From the NCBI GenBank assembly GCA_013152655.1, contig JAADFW010000030.1, positions 1-34,045 on the forward strand: a stretch of 34,045 nt of DNA, given 5' to 3'. Position 1 is the first letter of the stretch; every line of letters begins with the position of its first letter. Shown one piece after another: positions 1-8,228 of this stretch. Made by a program: the position numbers and the translations under genes. The notes under the pieces are model-generated. The model saw only the letters and a program-made list of their open reading frames with translations. It did no database searches and had not been told where the DNA came from. The stretch comes from Chlorobiota bacterium. Its GTDB lineage: Bacteria > Bacteroidota > Bacteroidia > Bacteroidales > B39-G9.

Positions 1-327
1 ATCGGCAACAATCATTACTTCGTTTAACGATACTTCATTTAATTTAACATTTAAAACAACCGGTTTTGCCGAAACAGTAATTTTTTTTGTATAGGGTTCG
101 TATCCAACATAAGAAACTGTTATGGTGTAACTTCCATAGTCGGCACTTAATGTAAAATTACCGTCAAAATCGGTTATGGTTCCAACTCCTTCTTTTATTA
201 GTACATTGGCACCAATTAAAGTTTCACCCAGAGTTGCATCTTTTACAACTCCTTTAACAACACCTTTTTGTGCAAAAACAGACGCAAAAGACAAGCTTAC
301 TAAAACAATTAAAATTAATTTCTTCAT
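1..327 (-). CDS. TonB-dependent receptor, N-terminal part (truncated by window edge)
   Basis: Reading leftward from the ATG at 327 gives 109 open codons that run off the window. They begin with a signal peptide (MKKLILIVLVSLSFASVFAQ), followed by a carboxypeptidase-regulatory-like beta-sandwich with the hallmarks GVVKDA, GETLIGANV, TDFDGNFTL and YVGYEP. The visible part stops at NEVMIVAD, where a TonB-box/plug domain normally begins. This architecture is typical of Bacteroidetes outer-membrane SusC/RagA-type or other TonB-dependent transporters. Substrate cannot be told because the plug, barrel and any SusD partner lie outside the window. Family assignment is strong for the domain and inferred for the receptor as a whole. 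Confidence 0.8.
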   Translation of the reverse strand, partial: MKKLILIVLVSLSFASVFAQKGVVKGVVKDATLGETLIGANVLIKEGVGTITDFDGNFTLSADYGSYTITVSYVGYEPYTKKITVSAKPVVLNVKLNEVSLNEVMIVAD

Positions 328-354
328 TTTTTTGTTTATTTAATTTTTAAATAA

Positions 355-399
355 ATAAAGGCATTTGGAGCAATTAAATCACTTTCCAAACGCCTTTAT
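355..399 (-). terminator. Intrinsic terminator of the T9SS secreted-protein gene
   Basis: Two 15-base arms (355-369 and 385-399) pair with a single G-U wobble around a 15-base loop. On the minus strand the arm is followed by a T-rich stretch. It lies just after the stop of the gene ending at 418 and before the start of the truncated receptor gene, so the receptor probably has its own promoter. Confidence 0.65.
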
Positions 400-417
400 A
401 ATATCTTTATGAAAGAG

Positions 418-1368
418 TTATTTTATCAATAATTTTTTAATTACGGTTTGCCGGTCAGCTAAATTAACCCTTACCAAATAAAACCCCTTGTTAACATCTT
501 CAAGTTTAATATTAATGTCACCTCTGTTAGCATTGTTTTCTTGTGAATAAATTGTTTGTCCAATCATATTAATAATTTCAACAGAATTAATAATATCGGT
601 TGCTTTAATGGTAAAAATGTTATCGGTTACCGGGTTTGGAAAGAAATAGGCATTTTGTTTTTTTACTTTCGTATCATTTACACTAATTTCCTGGCAGTCA
701 CATTCGTGCCATCCAAGGTGGTCCCATGTGTCTTTTGGCAATGAGTCCCATTGAACCTGAACCATAAAAAATTGTGGTAATCCGGGTACTGAACCGGGAT
801 TATATGGCCATCCGTATTTTACTTCTGATTTTCTGATTAAAGTATGGTCTTTTGTCCATGCTAACCACCAGTAATTTCCTGCTGCATAATTAGTTGAATC
901 CTGGTCGTACCAACCGTTTCCCGGGTCTTCTCCTATTTTGCCGAAAATATCAATAATGGTTCCGTTTTTCTTTTCCAGAGTAATGGCATCATTTCCATTA
1001 GCGTACATAGGTGCAGGATAAGGGCCGTCTAACTGGTCAGCCATGGCTTGCAAAATAGGGTCACAAGCCGGCGAAGTTTCAGTTGATTCTGTTTGTCCGT
1101 TAACCAGAACAAAAACATCACCCGATTCAACGGTTCCCAAAATATCAGTAGTATAGCCTTCAGAAGCAGTTGTTGATCCATTACTATAGCGTTTAATGAC
1201 ATATTCGGTTAAATCAATAGTATGGTCAGTAGGATTGTAGATTTCAATTGCTTTGTTATTTCCTGAGCCTTCAATTACTTCAGAAATAAATAAATCAGCA
1301 CAATCTTCTTGTGCAAAGATAAAGCCGGCAATTGTTATAGATAAAATAAAAAGTAAGGTTTTTTTCAT
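418..1368 (-). CDS. Secreted lamin-tail-domain protein with type IX sorting domain
   Basis: The protein has 316 residues. Residues 1-19 form a signal peptide ending FIFA before QEDCADLF. Residues ~22-150 resemble a lamin tail domain (LFISEVIEGSGNNKAIEIYN, later NGNDAITLEKKNGTIIDIFG). The C-terminal ~75 residues carry a type A T9SS sorting domain: YFFPNPVTDN, IINMIGQTIY, and GFYLVRV before a lysine-rich KKLLIK end. The protein is therefore expected to cross the inner membrane by Sec and be released or surface-anchored by the type IX system. Lamin tail domains in bacterial secreted proteins often accompany nucleases or adhesins, but no catalytic domain is visible here. Its exact role is unknown. 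A strong terminator follows it. Confidence 0.85.
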   Translation of the reverse strand: MKKTLLFILSITIAGFIFAQEDCADLFISEVIEGSGNNKAIEIYNPTDHTIDLTEYVIKRYSNGSTTASEGYTTDILGTVESGDVFVLVNGQTESTETSPACDPILQAMADQLDGPYPAPMYANGNDAITLEKKNGTIIDIFGKIGEDPGNGWYDQDSTNYAAGNYWWLAWTKDHTLIRKSEVKYGWPYNPGSVPGLPQFFMVQVQWDSLPKDTWDHLGWHECDCQEISVNDTKVKKQNAYFFPNPVTDNIFTIKATDIINSVEIINMIGQTIYSQENNANRGDINIKLEDVNKGFYLVRVNLADRQTVIKKLLIK

Positions 1369-1524
1369 GTTACTGGTTTTTTAGTTTAACAAATAGTTTT
1401 TTATAGATTAATTTATTTTTAGTTTAAATTCTCCCAAACAAAATAGGGAAAGGGGGCTAAAATTACAAAAAAAAATAATGAGTTGTTCTTCTCTGTATTT
1501 ATTTATAGTGAGTTAAAATAAAAA

Positions 1525-2787
1525 CTATTCATCAAATCTGGGGTTAACCGTATTATTGTATATAGAACCAATAGTATAGGACAATCCCATATTTCCCCAA
1601 AATGAATAATCGGTTTCTAATTCGTATTGCCTTAGCAGTACTTCTTCTGTAGTGGTTTCCGATTTTATTAATGTAATTTGGTCGTGCGGGAATTGAATAC
1701 CGCCCCACATTCTTAGTGATAAGCCTTTAAACAGCCTTATTCTTCCTCCTCCGTAGATACCTGCATTAAACAGGCTTAAATCATGCAAATATTGTGATGC
1801 GTAAACAGAGCCTTCAACTGAACCCCATTTCTTTACAAAGTTAAAGTTTACAGAAAAACTTTGCTGTAACAATTTTTCTTCCATTTTATTATAAATAGTT
1901 GTATCTGTGTACATATTATAAATGTATCCTACAGAATATAAAAAACGTAATTGTTTATTGGTTGCTTCTGCATAATCAAAAAGATTATACTCAATGGCCG
2001 GTTTTATTTTAAGTTGAAAATCAAGGTTTGAATAAGATTCCGTTTTACCATTTAAAAAACCTCCTACTCCCCAGTGATTGCCTAAACTTTTTACATAAAT
2101 ATTATACCAGCCATATCCTTTTGTAAACGAGCGGGTTGTGGATATTAATGTATCTCCTTCATAAAACCGGTATAAACTGTTATTGTTTCGTAAGCGTAAT
2201 TTTGATTCAAATTTCACTTCATCCGTAACTTTTCTAACCGATATAGCTGTGCGCCAATTTGTACTTAAATAAGTTTTGTCTCCGTTATACCATCCTGAAC
2301 CGGTTAATTCCATAACCCAATGATTCCACTTATCAACCTCTTCCTCAATTTCCTGTTCATTATTTATTTTTAAACTTAGTTTGTTGGCAAAAGGGGTTTT
2401 TAAAATGTATGGTACCAACCCCCATTTTATATTTTCCAACTGCAATTTTCTCTCTTCATCCTTTGTGTAATCAGCAGGTAAACTAAAAGTTACCGTATCT
2501 TCTAATGCTTTATATTTGTTTTGTCCAATAAAATGAATGGAATATTCTATACCTCCACTACCAGTTTTTATTTCTGTTAAAATTAAATGAACATCTGCTA
2601 CTTTTCGGTCACGAACATAATTTACAATAGAAAAATTTTGTTTGAAATAACTCTCGTCACACCAGTTACAGTCAATAAAAATATTAAGTGCATCTTCGCG
2701 TTTTGATGAAGTGGTATCTTGTGCCTCTAATTTTAAAATTGACAATAAGAAAAATACAAAATAAATAGGAATATTTTTGCGTGCCAT
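1525..2787 (-). CDS. Predicted outer-membrane beta-barrel protein, function unknown
   Basis: The protein has 420 residues with a signal peptide ending near KLEAQ. An N-terminal domain (~30-130) contains FIDCNWCDESY, VNYVRDRKVADVHLI and GSGGIEYSIHFIG. I recognise these as hallmarks of an uncharacterised family in Bacteroidetes and related phyla. From ~150 on, alternating aromatic/polar strands (WNHWVMELTGSGWYNG, LRFLYSVGYIYNM, SLRMWGGIQF) end in LSYTIGSIYNNTVNPRF, as expected of an outer-membrane barrel. The two cysteines in DCNWCDE could form a periplasmic disulfide. The gene has no clear operon partner; valS lies upstream on the same strand after 107 bases. The barrel call is inferred from sequence texture, not from a known structure. 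Confidence 0.6.
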   Translation of the reverse strand: MARKNIPIYFVFFLLSILKLEAQDTTSSKREDALNIFIDCNWCDESYFKQNFSIVNYVRDRKVADVHLILTEIKTGSGGIEYSIHFIGQNKYKALEDTVTFSLPADYTKDEERKLQLENIKWGLVPYILKTPFANKLSLKINNEQEIEEEVDKWNHWVMELTGSGWYNGDKTYLSTNWRTAISVRKVTDEVKFESKLRLRNNNSLYRFYEGDTLISTTRSFTKGYGWYNIYVKSLGNHWGVGGFLNGKTESYSNLDFQLKIKPAIEYNLFDYAEATNKQLRFLYSVGYIYNMYTDTTIYNKMEEKLLQQSFSVNFNFVKKWGSVEGSVYASQYLHDLSLFNAGIYGGGRIRLFKGLSLRMWGGIQFPHDQITLIKSETTTEEVLLRQYELETDYSFWGNMGLSYTIGSIYNNTVNPRFDE

Positions 2788-2837
2788 AATAAGTAACTTT
2801 TACTTTCACAGAAGTGAACAGACCAATAAATATTATG

Positions 2838-2845
2838 CAAATGTA
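2838..2845 (-). promoter_or_regulatory. Bacteroidetes -7 promoter element for the barrel gene
   Basis: The minus strand reads TACATTTG, matching the Bacteroidetes -7 consensus TAnnTTTG, about 50 bases upstream of the ATG at 2787. No clear -33 TTG is seen at the usual distance, so this is a candidate only. Confidence 0.35.
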
Positions 2846-2894
2846 AAAATTGTTGGCAACGAAAGCATCTAAAGAATCTATTTTTCTTCCAAAA

Positions 2895-5528
2895 TTACTT
2901 CAAGCTTTCAATTCTCTCTTCCAGTATTTTGACTTTTGCCTGGGTATCAAACTGTTTTTTTCGTTCAATTGCCACAACCTGTTCAGGGGCATTATTCACA
3001 AATCGTTCATTATCGAGCTTTTTCATTACCGATTTTAAAAAACCCCGGGCATAATTCAATTCCTCTGTTAATTTGAGCAATTCAGCTTCTTTATCCACTT
3101 TGTCTCCTAATGGAATATAAAATTCTGTGCTTAACACCCTGAATGAAGCCGCATCTTCTATTTTTTCTGTTACTTCTGTTACATCAGAAAGATTATTCAA
3201 TTTCTGCAAAACAGTATAATATTCTTTAATTGAATCGTTACCGTTATTTTTTATTTTTAGCTCCAGGCTTTCTTTTATGGGAATATTTTTTTCTTTTCTA
3301 ATAGTTCTTATAGCACTAACAACCTGCTTCATTGTTTCAAACCGGTTAATAATATTTTCATTAAACTTTCCGGCTTCGGGCAGCAGTTGTATCATTATGC
3401 TTTCACCCGTTTTTCTTTCTTTTATATAATGCCAAATTTCTTCTGTAACAAATGGAATAAAAGAGTGCAAAAGTTTTATTAATTTTTCAAATATTTCTAT
3501 CGTCGCATCAAATGTTTTTTTATCAATTGGCTTTTCAAATGCCGGTTTAATTATTTCAAGATACCATGAAGAAAAATCATCCCAGAATAATTTGTACAAT
3601 ACCATTAATGCATCCGATAGCCTGAATTTACTGAAATGGTCTTCCAGAAGGTGAATACTTTGGTTTAATTTTGCATCAAACCATTCAATTGCTTTTTGCG
3701 AATGTATAGGTTGCTCAATGTTACCATTAACATCCCATTGTTTTACCAATCTGAATGCATTCCAAATTTTATTTATGAAATTTCTGCCTTGTTCCGGTAA
3801 TGTTTCTTCAAACAATAAATCGTTGCCGGCAGGCGAGCATAATAACATTCCAACTCTTACGCCATCAGCTCCATATTTTTTAATAAGTTTTATCGGGTCG
3901 GGCGAATTACCCAACGATTTCGACATTTTTCGCCGCTGAGTATCACGCACAATTCCGGTTAAATAAACATTTTTAAAAGGTTTTTCACCTATATATTCAT
4001 AACCTGCAATAATCATACGAGCTACCCAAAAAAACAGTATTTCAGGTGCAGTAACTAAATCGTTTGTAGGATAATAATATTTAATATCTCTGTTATCAGG
4101 ATTCCTAATTCCGTCAAATACCGATATTGGCCAAAGCCACGATGAAAACCAAGTGTCCAGAACATCTTCGTCTTGAGAAAGGTCATTCTCTGTTAAATCC
4201 TGATTTTTTGTCTTTTCTTTTGCTAAAACAAGGGCTTCTTCTATACTTTTAGCAATCACATATTCATTGGTTGAATTAATATAATAAGCCGGTATTCTTT
4301 GTCCCCACCATAATTGTCTTGAAATACACCAATCCTTCACATTTTCCATCCAATGCTTGTATGTGTTTTTAAATTTTGCAGGATAAAGCCGGATAGTGTT
4401 ATTCATAACATTTAACAGTGCCGGTTCTGCCAATTCTTTCATTTTAACAAACCATTGCATTGATAGTTTGGGCTCTATTACAGAGTTTGTTCGCTCTGAA
4501 AAACCAACTTTATTAATATAATCTTCAATCTTAACTAATTGTCCTGTTTTTTTCAATTCTTCCGAAACAAGCTTACGAGCTTCAAAGCGGTCTTTGCCAA
4601 CAAATAGTCCTGCTTGTTCCGAGAGAGTTCCATCATCATTAAAAATGTCAATAGATGGTAAATTATACTTAATACCCAGTTCATAATCATTCACATCGTG
4701 TGCAGGGGTAATTTTTAAAGCTCCGGTTCCAAACTCCATGCTTACATATTCATCCTGAATTATAGGAACTACCCTGTTTACTAACGGAACAATTACTTTT
4801 TTGCCTTTTAAATGCCGGTGTCTTTCATCGTCAGGGTGAACGCAAACAGCAGTATCTCCAAGAATAGTTTCAGGCCTGGTTGTGGCAATGGTTACAAAAT
4901 TATCAGAATCAACAATTTTATACTTAACATAATATAATTTAGACTGCTCTTCTTTATAAATTACTTCTTCGTCTGAAACGGCAGTTTTTGCTTGCGGGTC
5001 CCAGTTTACCATTCTTACGCCACGATAAATATATCCTTTCTTGTATAAATCAATAAAAACGCTAATTACGCTTTCTGACATACTATCATCCATAGTAAAC
5101 CTTGTTCTTTCCCAATCACATGAAGCACCTAATTTTTTTAGTTGTTCAAGAATAATTCCACCATGCTTTTCTCTCCATTCCCATGCATGGCTTAAAAACT
5201 CTTCTCTCGTCAGGTTGTTTTTTTCAATGCCTTCTGCTTTTAACTTGGCTACAACTTTAGCCTCAGTTGCAATAGAAGCATGATCTGTTCCGGGAACCCA
5301 ACATGCATTTTTACCAAGCATTCTTGCTCTTCTGACTAAAACATCCTGAATAGTATTGTTTAACATATGTCCCATATGTAAAACCCCGGTAACATTTGGT
5401 GGCGGAATTACAACAGAATACACTTCTCTTTCGTCAGGTTCTGAATGGAAATAGCCCTGATCTAACCAATATTTATACCATCTGTCTTCTGTTAATAAGG
5501 GATTGTACTTTGAGGGGATACTTGTCAT
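2895..5528 (-). CDS. valS: Valyl-tRNA synthetase
   Basis: This 877-residue class Ia aminoacyl-tRNA synthetase charges tRNA-Val in the cytoplasm. The ATP-binding HIGH motif appears as HMGH at 51-54 within [13 protein letters not shown], and KMSKS is at 534-538. The CP1 editing domain (~195-340) holds the threonine-rich [14 protein letters not shown] segment and [17 protein letters not shown], which clear mischarged threonine. The anticodon-binding helical domain follows. The last ~65 residues ([20 protein letters not shown] onward) form the ValS C-terminal coiled coil. Length and motif order are normal. The gene stands alone on this strand, with DUF1573 divergent from it. Confidence 0.98.
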   Translation of the reverse strand: MTSIPSKYNPLLTEDRWYKYWLDQGYFHSEPDEREVYSVVIPPPNVTGVLHMGHMLNNTIQDVLVRRARMLGKNACWVPGTDHASIATEAKVVAKLKAEGIEKNNLTREEFLSHAWEWREKHGGIILEQLKKLGASCDWERTRFTMDDSMSESVISVFIDLYKKGYIYRGVRMVNWDPQAKTAVSDEEVIYKEEQSKLYYVKYKIVDSDNFVTIATTRPETILGDTAVCVHPDDERHRHLKGKKVIVPLVNRVVPIIQDEYVSMEFGTGALKITPAHDVNDYELGIKYNLPSIDIFNDDGTLSEQAGLFVGKDRFEARKLVSEELKKTGQLVKIEDYINKVGFSERTNSVIEPKLSMQWFVKMKELAEPALLNVMNNTIRLYPAKFKNTYKHWMENVKDWCISRQLWWGQRIPAYYINSTNEYVIAKSIEEALVLAKEKTKNQDLTENDLSQDEDVLDTWFSSWLWPISVFDGIRNPDNRDIKYYYPTNDLVTAPEILFFWVARMIIAGYEYIGEKPFKNVYLTGIVRDTQRRKMSKSLGNSPDPIKLIKKYGADGVRVGMLLCSPAGNDLLFEETLPEQGRNFINKIWNAFRLVKQWDVNGNIEQPIHSQKAIEWFDAKLNQSIHLLEDHFSKFRLSDALMVLYKLFWDDFSSWYLEIIKPAFEKPIDKKTFDATIEIFEKLIKLLHSFIPFVTEEIWHYIKERKTGESIMIQLLPEAGKFNENIINRFETMKQVVSAIRTIRKEKNIPIKESLELKIKNNGNDSIKEYYTVLQKLNNLSDVTEVTEKIEDAASFRVLSTEFYIPLGDKVDKEAELLKLTEELNYARGFLKSVMKKLDNERFVNNAPEQVVAIERKKQFDTQAKVKILEERIESLK

Positions 5529-5566
5529 TGTAAAGCTTTATGTTTAATATTTTATAAATTAACTTG

Positions 5567-5574
5567 CAAAAATA
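5567..5574 (-). promoter_or_regulatory. Candidate -7 element for valS
   Basis: The minus strand reads TATTTTTG, fitting TAnnTTTG, about 39 bases before the valS ATG at 5528. The upstream -33 position carries CTG instead of TTG, so the match is partial. Confidence 0.35.
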
Positions 5575-5719
5575 TAAATTTCCTGGTTTAAAACAGCCGA
5601 TAGAGATACTCATTACTAAAAAAACAGAATTTTCGCCAAAAAAAAGTCAAACATCTTCGCTTTTTGTCAATTTAGCTATAGCTTTACACTTTTGTTATAA
5701 TAATATAAAATATAGTATC

Positions 5720-6208
5720 ATGAAAAAATTAGTATATCTTATTTTTGCCGGTACATTTATAGTTTCCGCTGTAAATGCACAAGAAAAAAATGCACCGAAA
5801 CCGGAAAATAAAAAAGCACCGGTAATTACTTTTGAAGAAACCACCCATGATTACGGAACCATTGAAAAGGGCAGTGATGGCACATGTGAATTTGTTTTTA
5901 CCAATACAGGGAAAGAACCATTAGTTTTAAGTAATGTCCGTTCTTCTTGTGGCTGTACGGTTCCCAGTTGGCCAAAAGAACCTTTAAAAAAGAAAAAATC
6001 ATCTGTTATTAAAGTAAAGTACAATACTAACAGAATAGGTATTATTTCAAAAACCATTACCGTTTACTCAAATGCAAAAAATTCACCTGTTCGTTTAAAA
6101 ATTGTAGGAAAAGTTGTTGATAAAAAAACACCAAAGAAAAATACGGGAATGCCACCATTTAAACCCAAAGAAAAAACAAACACAGTACCACGAAACGATA
6201 ATCAGTAG
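5720..6208 (+). CDS. DUF1573 exported protein
   Basis: The protein has 162 residues and begins with a signal peptide (MKKLVYLIFAGTFIVSAVNA). I chose the ATG at 5720 because the open frame extends to a TTG at 5564, but that adds 52 residues ahead of an obvious signal peptide. One DUF1573 domain follows (~35-130): FEETTHDYGTIEKGSDG, FTNTGKEPLVLSNVRSSCGC, VPSWPKEPL, IKVKYNTN. The SSCGC motif is characteristic. The fold is an immunoglobulin-like ASPM/SPD-2/hydin-type sandwich and the biochemical role is unknown. The lysine/proline-rich tail looks disordered. An aminotransferase starts 23 bases downstream, so the two may be co-transcribed, although their functions do not obviously connect. Confidence 0.85.
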   Translation: MKKLVYLIFAGTFIVSAVNAQEKNAPKPENKKAPVITFEETTHDYGTIEKGSDGTCEFVFTNTGKEPLVLSNVRSSCGCTVPSWPKEPLKKKKSSVIKVKYNTNRIGIISKTITVYSNAKNSPVRLKIVGKVVDKKTPKKNTGMPPFKPKEKTNTVPRNDNQ

Positions 6209-6231
6209 AAATATAGAAAAAATAAAAAATA

Positions 6232-7431
6232 ATGCCGCAAATTTCAAAACGAGGTATAAATATGCCTGAATCTCCCATACGAAAATTAGTGCCTTATGCA
6301 GAAGAAGCAAAAAGAAAAGGGAGAAAAGTTTATCATTTAAATATTGGGCAACCGGATATTAAAACGCCGGAAGTAGCAATAAAAGCGATTAATACTTATC
6401 ATGAAAAAGTAGTTGAATATAGTCATTCAGCCGGGAACGAATCGTACCGGAAAAAGCTGGCAAAATATTATCAAAATATTCATATTGACATTAGCCACAC
6501 AGAAATACTCATAACAACCGGTGGTTCTGAAGCCATCACTTTCGCTTTTTTGTCTTGTTTAAATCCTGGTGATGAAATTATAATACCCGAGCCTTTTTAT
6601 GCTAATTACAATGGCTTTGCTGTTTCGGCCGGAGTTGTGGTTAAGCCAATAACGGCCAAAATAGAAAACGATTTTGCCTTGCCTCCTGTTAGTGAATTTA
6701 AAAAGCTGATTACACAAAAAACCAAAGGTATTGTTATTTGTAATCCCAACAACCCGACCGGTTATTTATATACTAAAGAAGAATTAGAACAACTTAGTAA
6801 CTTAATAAAGGAATATGACTTGTATCTTTTTTCTGATGAAGTTTACAGGGAATTTTGTTACGATGGAAATCAGCATTTTTCAGCTATGCACTTAAAAGGC
6901 ATTGAGCAAAATGTAATATTAATGGATTCTGTATCAAAAAGATATAGTGCTTGCGGAGTTAGAATAGGTGCTTTAATTACTAAAAATAAGGAAATAATAA
7001 ATACGGCCTTAAAATTTGCCCAGGCCCGCTTAAGCCCTCCTTCTTTTGGGCAGGTAGCAGGTGAAGCTGCATTAGAAACTCCACCTGAATATTTTAAAGA
7101 AGTATATAATGAATATATAGAGCGTAGAAATTATATGGTTGAAGCATTAAATAAAATGGAAGGAGTTGTTTGTCCAAAACCCAAAGGTGCTTTTTATACT
7201 GTTGTAAAGTTGCCAATTGACAATTCCGATAATTTTTGCAAATGGCTGTTAAGTGATTTTGAATACAATAATCAGACAGTTATGCTTGCTCCCGCTACAG
7301 GATTTTATTCAACCAAAGGATTAGGAATGGATGAAGTAAGAATAGCTTATGTGCTAAAAATTGAAGACTTAAAAAAAGCAATGGAAGTTTTAGAAAAAGC
7401 TTTATTAGCATATCCCGGCAGAAAAGAATAA
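6232..7431 (+). CDS. PLP-dependent class I/II aminotransferase (aspartate-aminotransferase type)
   Basis: The protein has 399 residues and the fold-type I pattern is complete. It includes substrate-loop IGQPDIKTP (38-46), TGGSEAI (97-102), NPNNPTGYLY (171-180), SDEVY (201-205) and the Schiff-base lysine K236 in DSVSKRYSACGVRIG. The C-terminal arginine for the alpha-carboxylate is in DEVRIAY. It belongs to the AspC-like cytosolic enzymes that move amino groups between amino acids and 2-oxoglutarate. The preferred substrate cannot be set from sequence. It is transcribed with DUF1573 upstream and closed by a strong terminator. Confidence 0.9.
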   Translation: MPQISKRGINMPESPIRKLVPYAEEAKRKGRKVYHLNIGQPDIKTPEVAIKAINTYHEKVVEYSHSAGNESYRKKLAKYYQNIHIDISHTEILITTGGSEAITFAFLSCLNPGDEIIIPEPFYANYNGFAVSAGVVVKPITAKIENDFALPPVSEFKKLITQKTKGIVICNPNNPTGYLYTKEELEQLSNLIKEYDLYLFSDEVYREFCYDGNQHFSAMHLKGIEQNVILMDSVSKRYSACGVRIGALITKNKEIINTALKFAQARLSPPSFGQVAGEAALETPPEYFKEVYNEYIERRNYMVEALNKMEGVVCPKPKGAFYTVVKLPIDNSDNFCKWLLSDFEYNNQTVMLAPATGFYSTKGLGMDEVRIAYVLKIEDLKKAMEVLEKALLAYPGRKE

Positions 7432-7452
7432 AATAAATTTTTGTTATTTTTT

Positions 7453-7484
7453 AAAACCTTGTATTACAAATGCAAGGTTTTTTT
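7453..7484 (+). terminator. Intrinsic terminator after the aminotransferase gene
   Basis: A perfect 9-base-pair stem (AAAACCTTG, 7453-7461, with CAAGGTTTT, 7473-7481) and an 11-base loop are followed directly by more T residues. It separates the DUF1573-aminotransferase unit from the next gene. Confidence 0.8.
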
Positions 7485-7512
7485 GTAAACTTCGGTTTTT
7501 AAATAAATATTA

Positions 7513-8097
7513 TTGAATTTTTTAGCACACATATTTTTGTCGGGAGATACTGAAGAAGTAATGATTGGAAATTTTATTGGCGATGCCATAAAAGGGAATA
7601 ATTATAATTCATATTCCGAAAATATTAAAAAAGGTATTTTGTTACATCGTAAAATTGACAGCTTTACCGACACGCATCCTTTGGTAATAAAAAGTATAAA
7701 AAGGCTACGCACTAATTATGGGAAATATGCCGGAATAGTTATCGACATTTTTTATGATCATTTTCTTTCTGTAAACTGGTCAGTTTTTTCTCAAACTGAA
7801 AGAAAAATCTTTATCAATAATACATATCAAACAATAGTATCATACAATTATATACTACCTGATAAAGTTAAAAGATTCTTACCTTATATGATTCAAAATA
7901 ATTGGTTAGAATCGTATATTGAAATAAGCAGTATTAAAAATGTACTTAATGGGATGACACGCCATACTTCACTTCCAAATAAAACTGATTTTGCTATGCA
8001 AATATTAAAAAATAATTATGAATTATTTGAAATTGAATTTAATGCATTTTTCTCTGAAATAATTGAATATGCTAAAAAAGAATTATTAAATACCTAA
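7513..8097 (+). CDS. acpH: ACP phosphodiesterase (AcpH-like, DUF479)
   Basis: The protein has 194 residues. The start is a TTG at 7513. It is preferred because it gives MNFLAHIFLSG, the conserved N-terminus of this family, and no ATG is close by. Family signatures continue with IGNFIGDAIKG, LHRKIDSFTDTHP and YDHFLS. These histidines and aspartates are the likely metal ligands of the HD-related helical fold. Characterised AcpH releases the 4'-phosphopantetheine arm from holo-acyl carrier protein. The protein is near the usual length. It begins 29 bases after a terminator and so has its own promoter, which I could not pinpoint. The residues beyond ~110 are AT-rich and less conserved. Confidence 0.85.
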   Translation: MNFLAHIFLSGDTEEVMIGNFIGDAIKGNNYNSYSENIKKGILLHRKIDSFTDTHPLVIKSIKRLRTNYGKYAGIVIDIFYDHFLSVNWSVFSQTERKIFINNTYQTIVSYNYILPDKVKRFLPYMIQNNWLESYIEISSIKNVLNGMTRHTSLPNKTDFAMQILKNNYELFEIEFNAFFSEIIEYAKKELLNT

Positions 8098-8167
8098 AAA
8101 AGGATAAAATATTAAAGTAAAAACGAGTTATAGCAAATAAAACTTTTTTTTTTTTTGAAAACATTAT

Positions 8168-8175
8168 TAGATTTG
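8168..8175 (+). promoter_or_regulatory. -7 promoter element for the OmpA/TPR lipoprotein gene
   Basis: TAGATTTG matches TAnnTTTG exactly, 54 bases before the ATG at 8229. A T-rich run (8144-8156) lies just upstream. An AAGGA at 8221-8225 sits only three bases from the start codon, too close for a standard Shine-Dalgarno. Confidence 0.45.
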
Positions 8176-8228
8176 TAAATTCATTACATTAAAAAATTTA
8201 ATTCTAATAAACAAATAATTAAGGAATT

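Noticed and set aside
5564-5719. N-terminal extension of the DUF1573 gene from a TTG start
   Set aside because: It would place 52 residues before an obvious signal peptide at 5720.
8144-8156. Run of 13 T residues as a terminator
   Set aside because: No hairpin precedes it; it lies in the upstream region of the next gene and is more likely promoter-associated.
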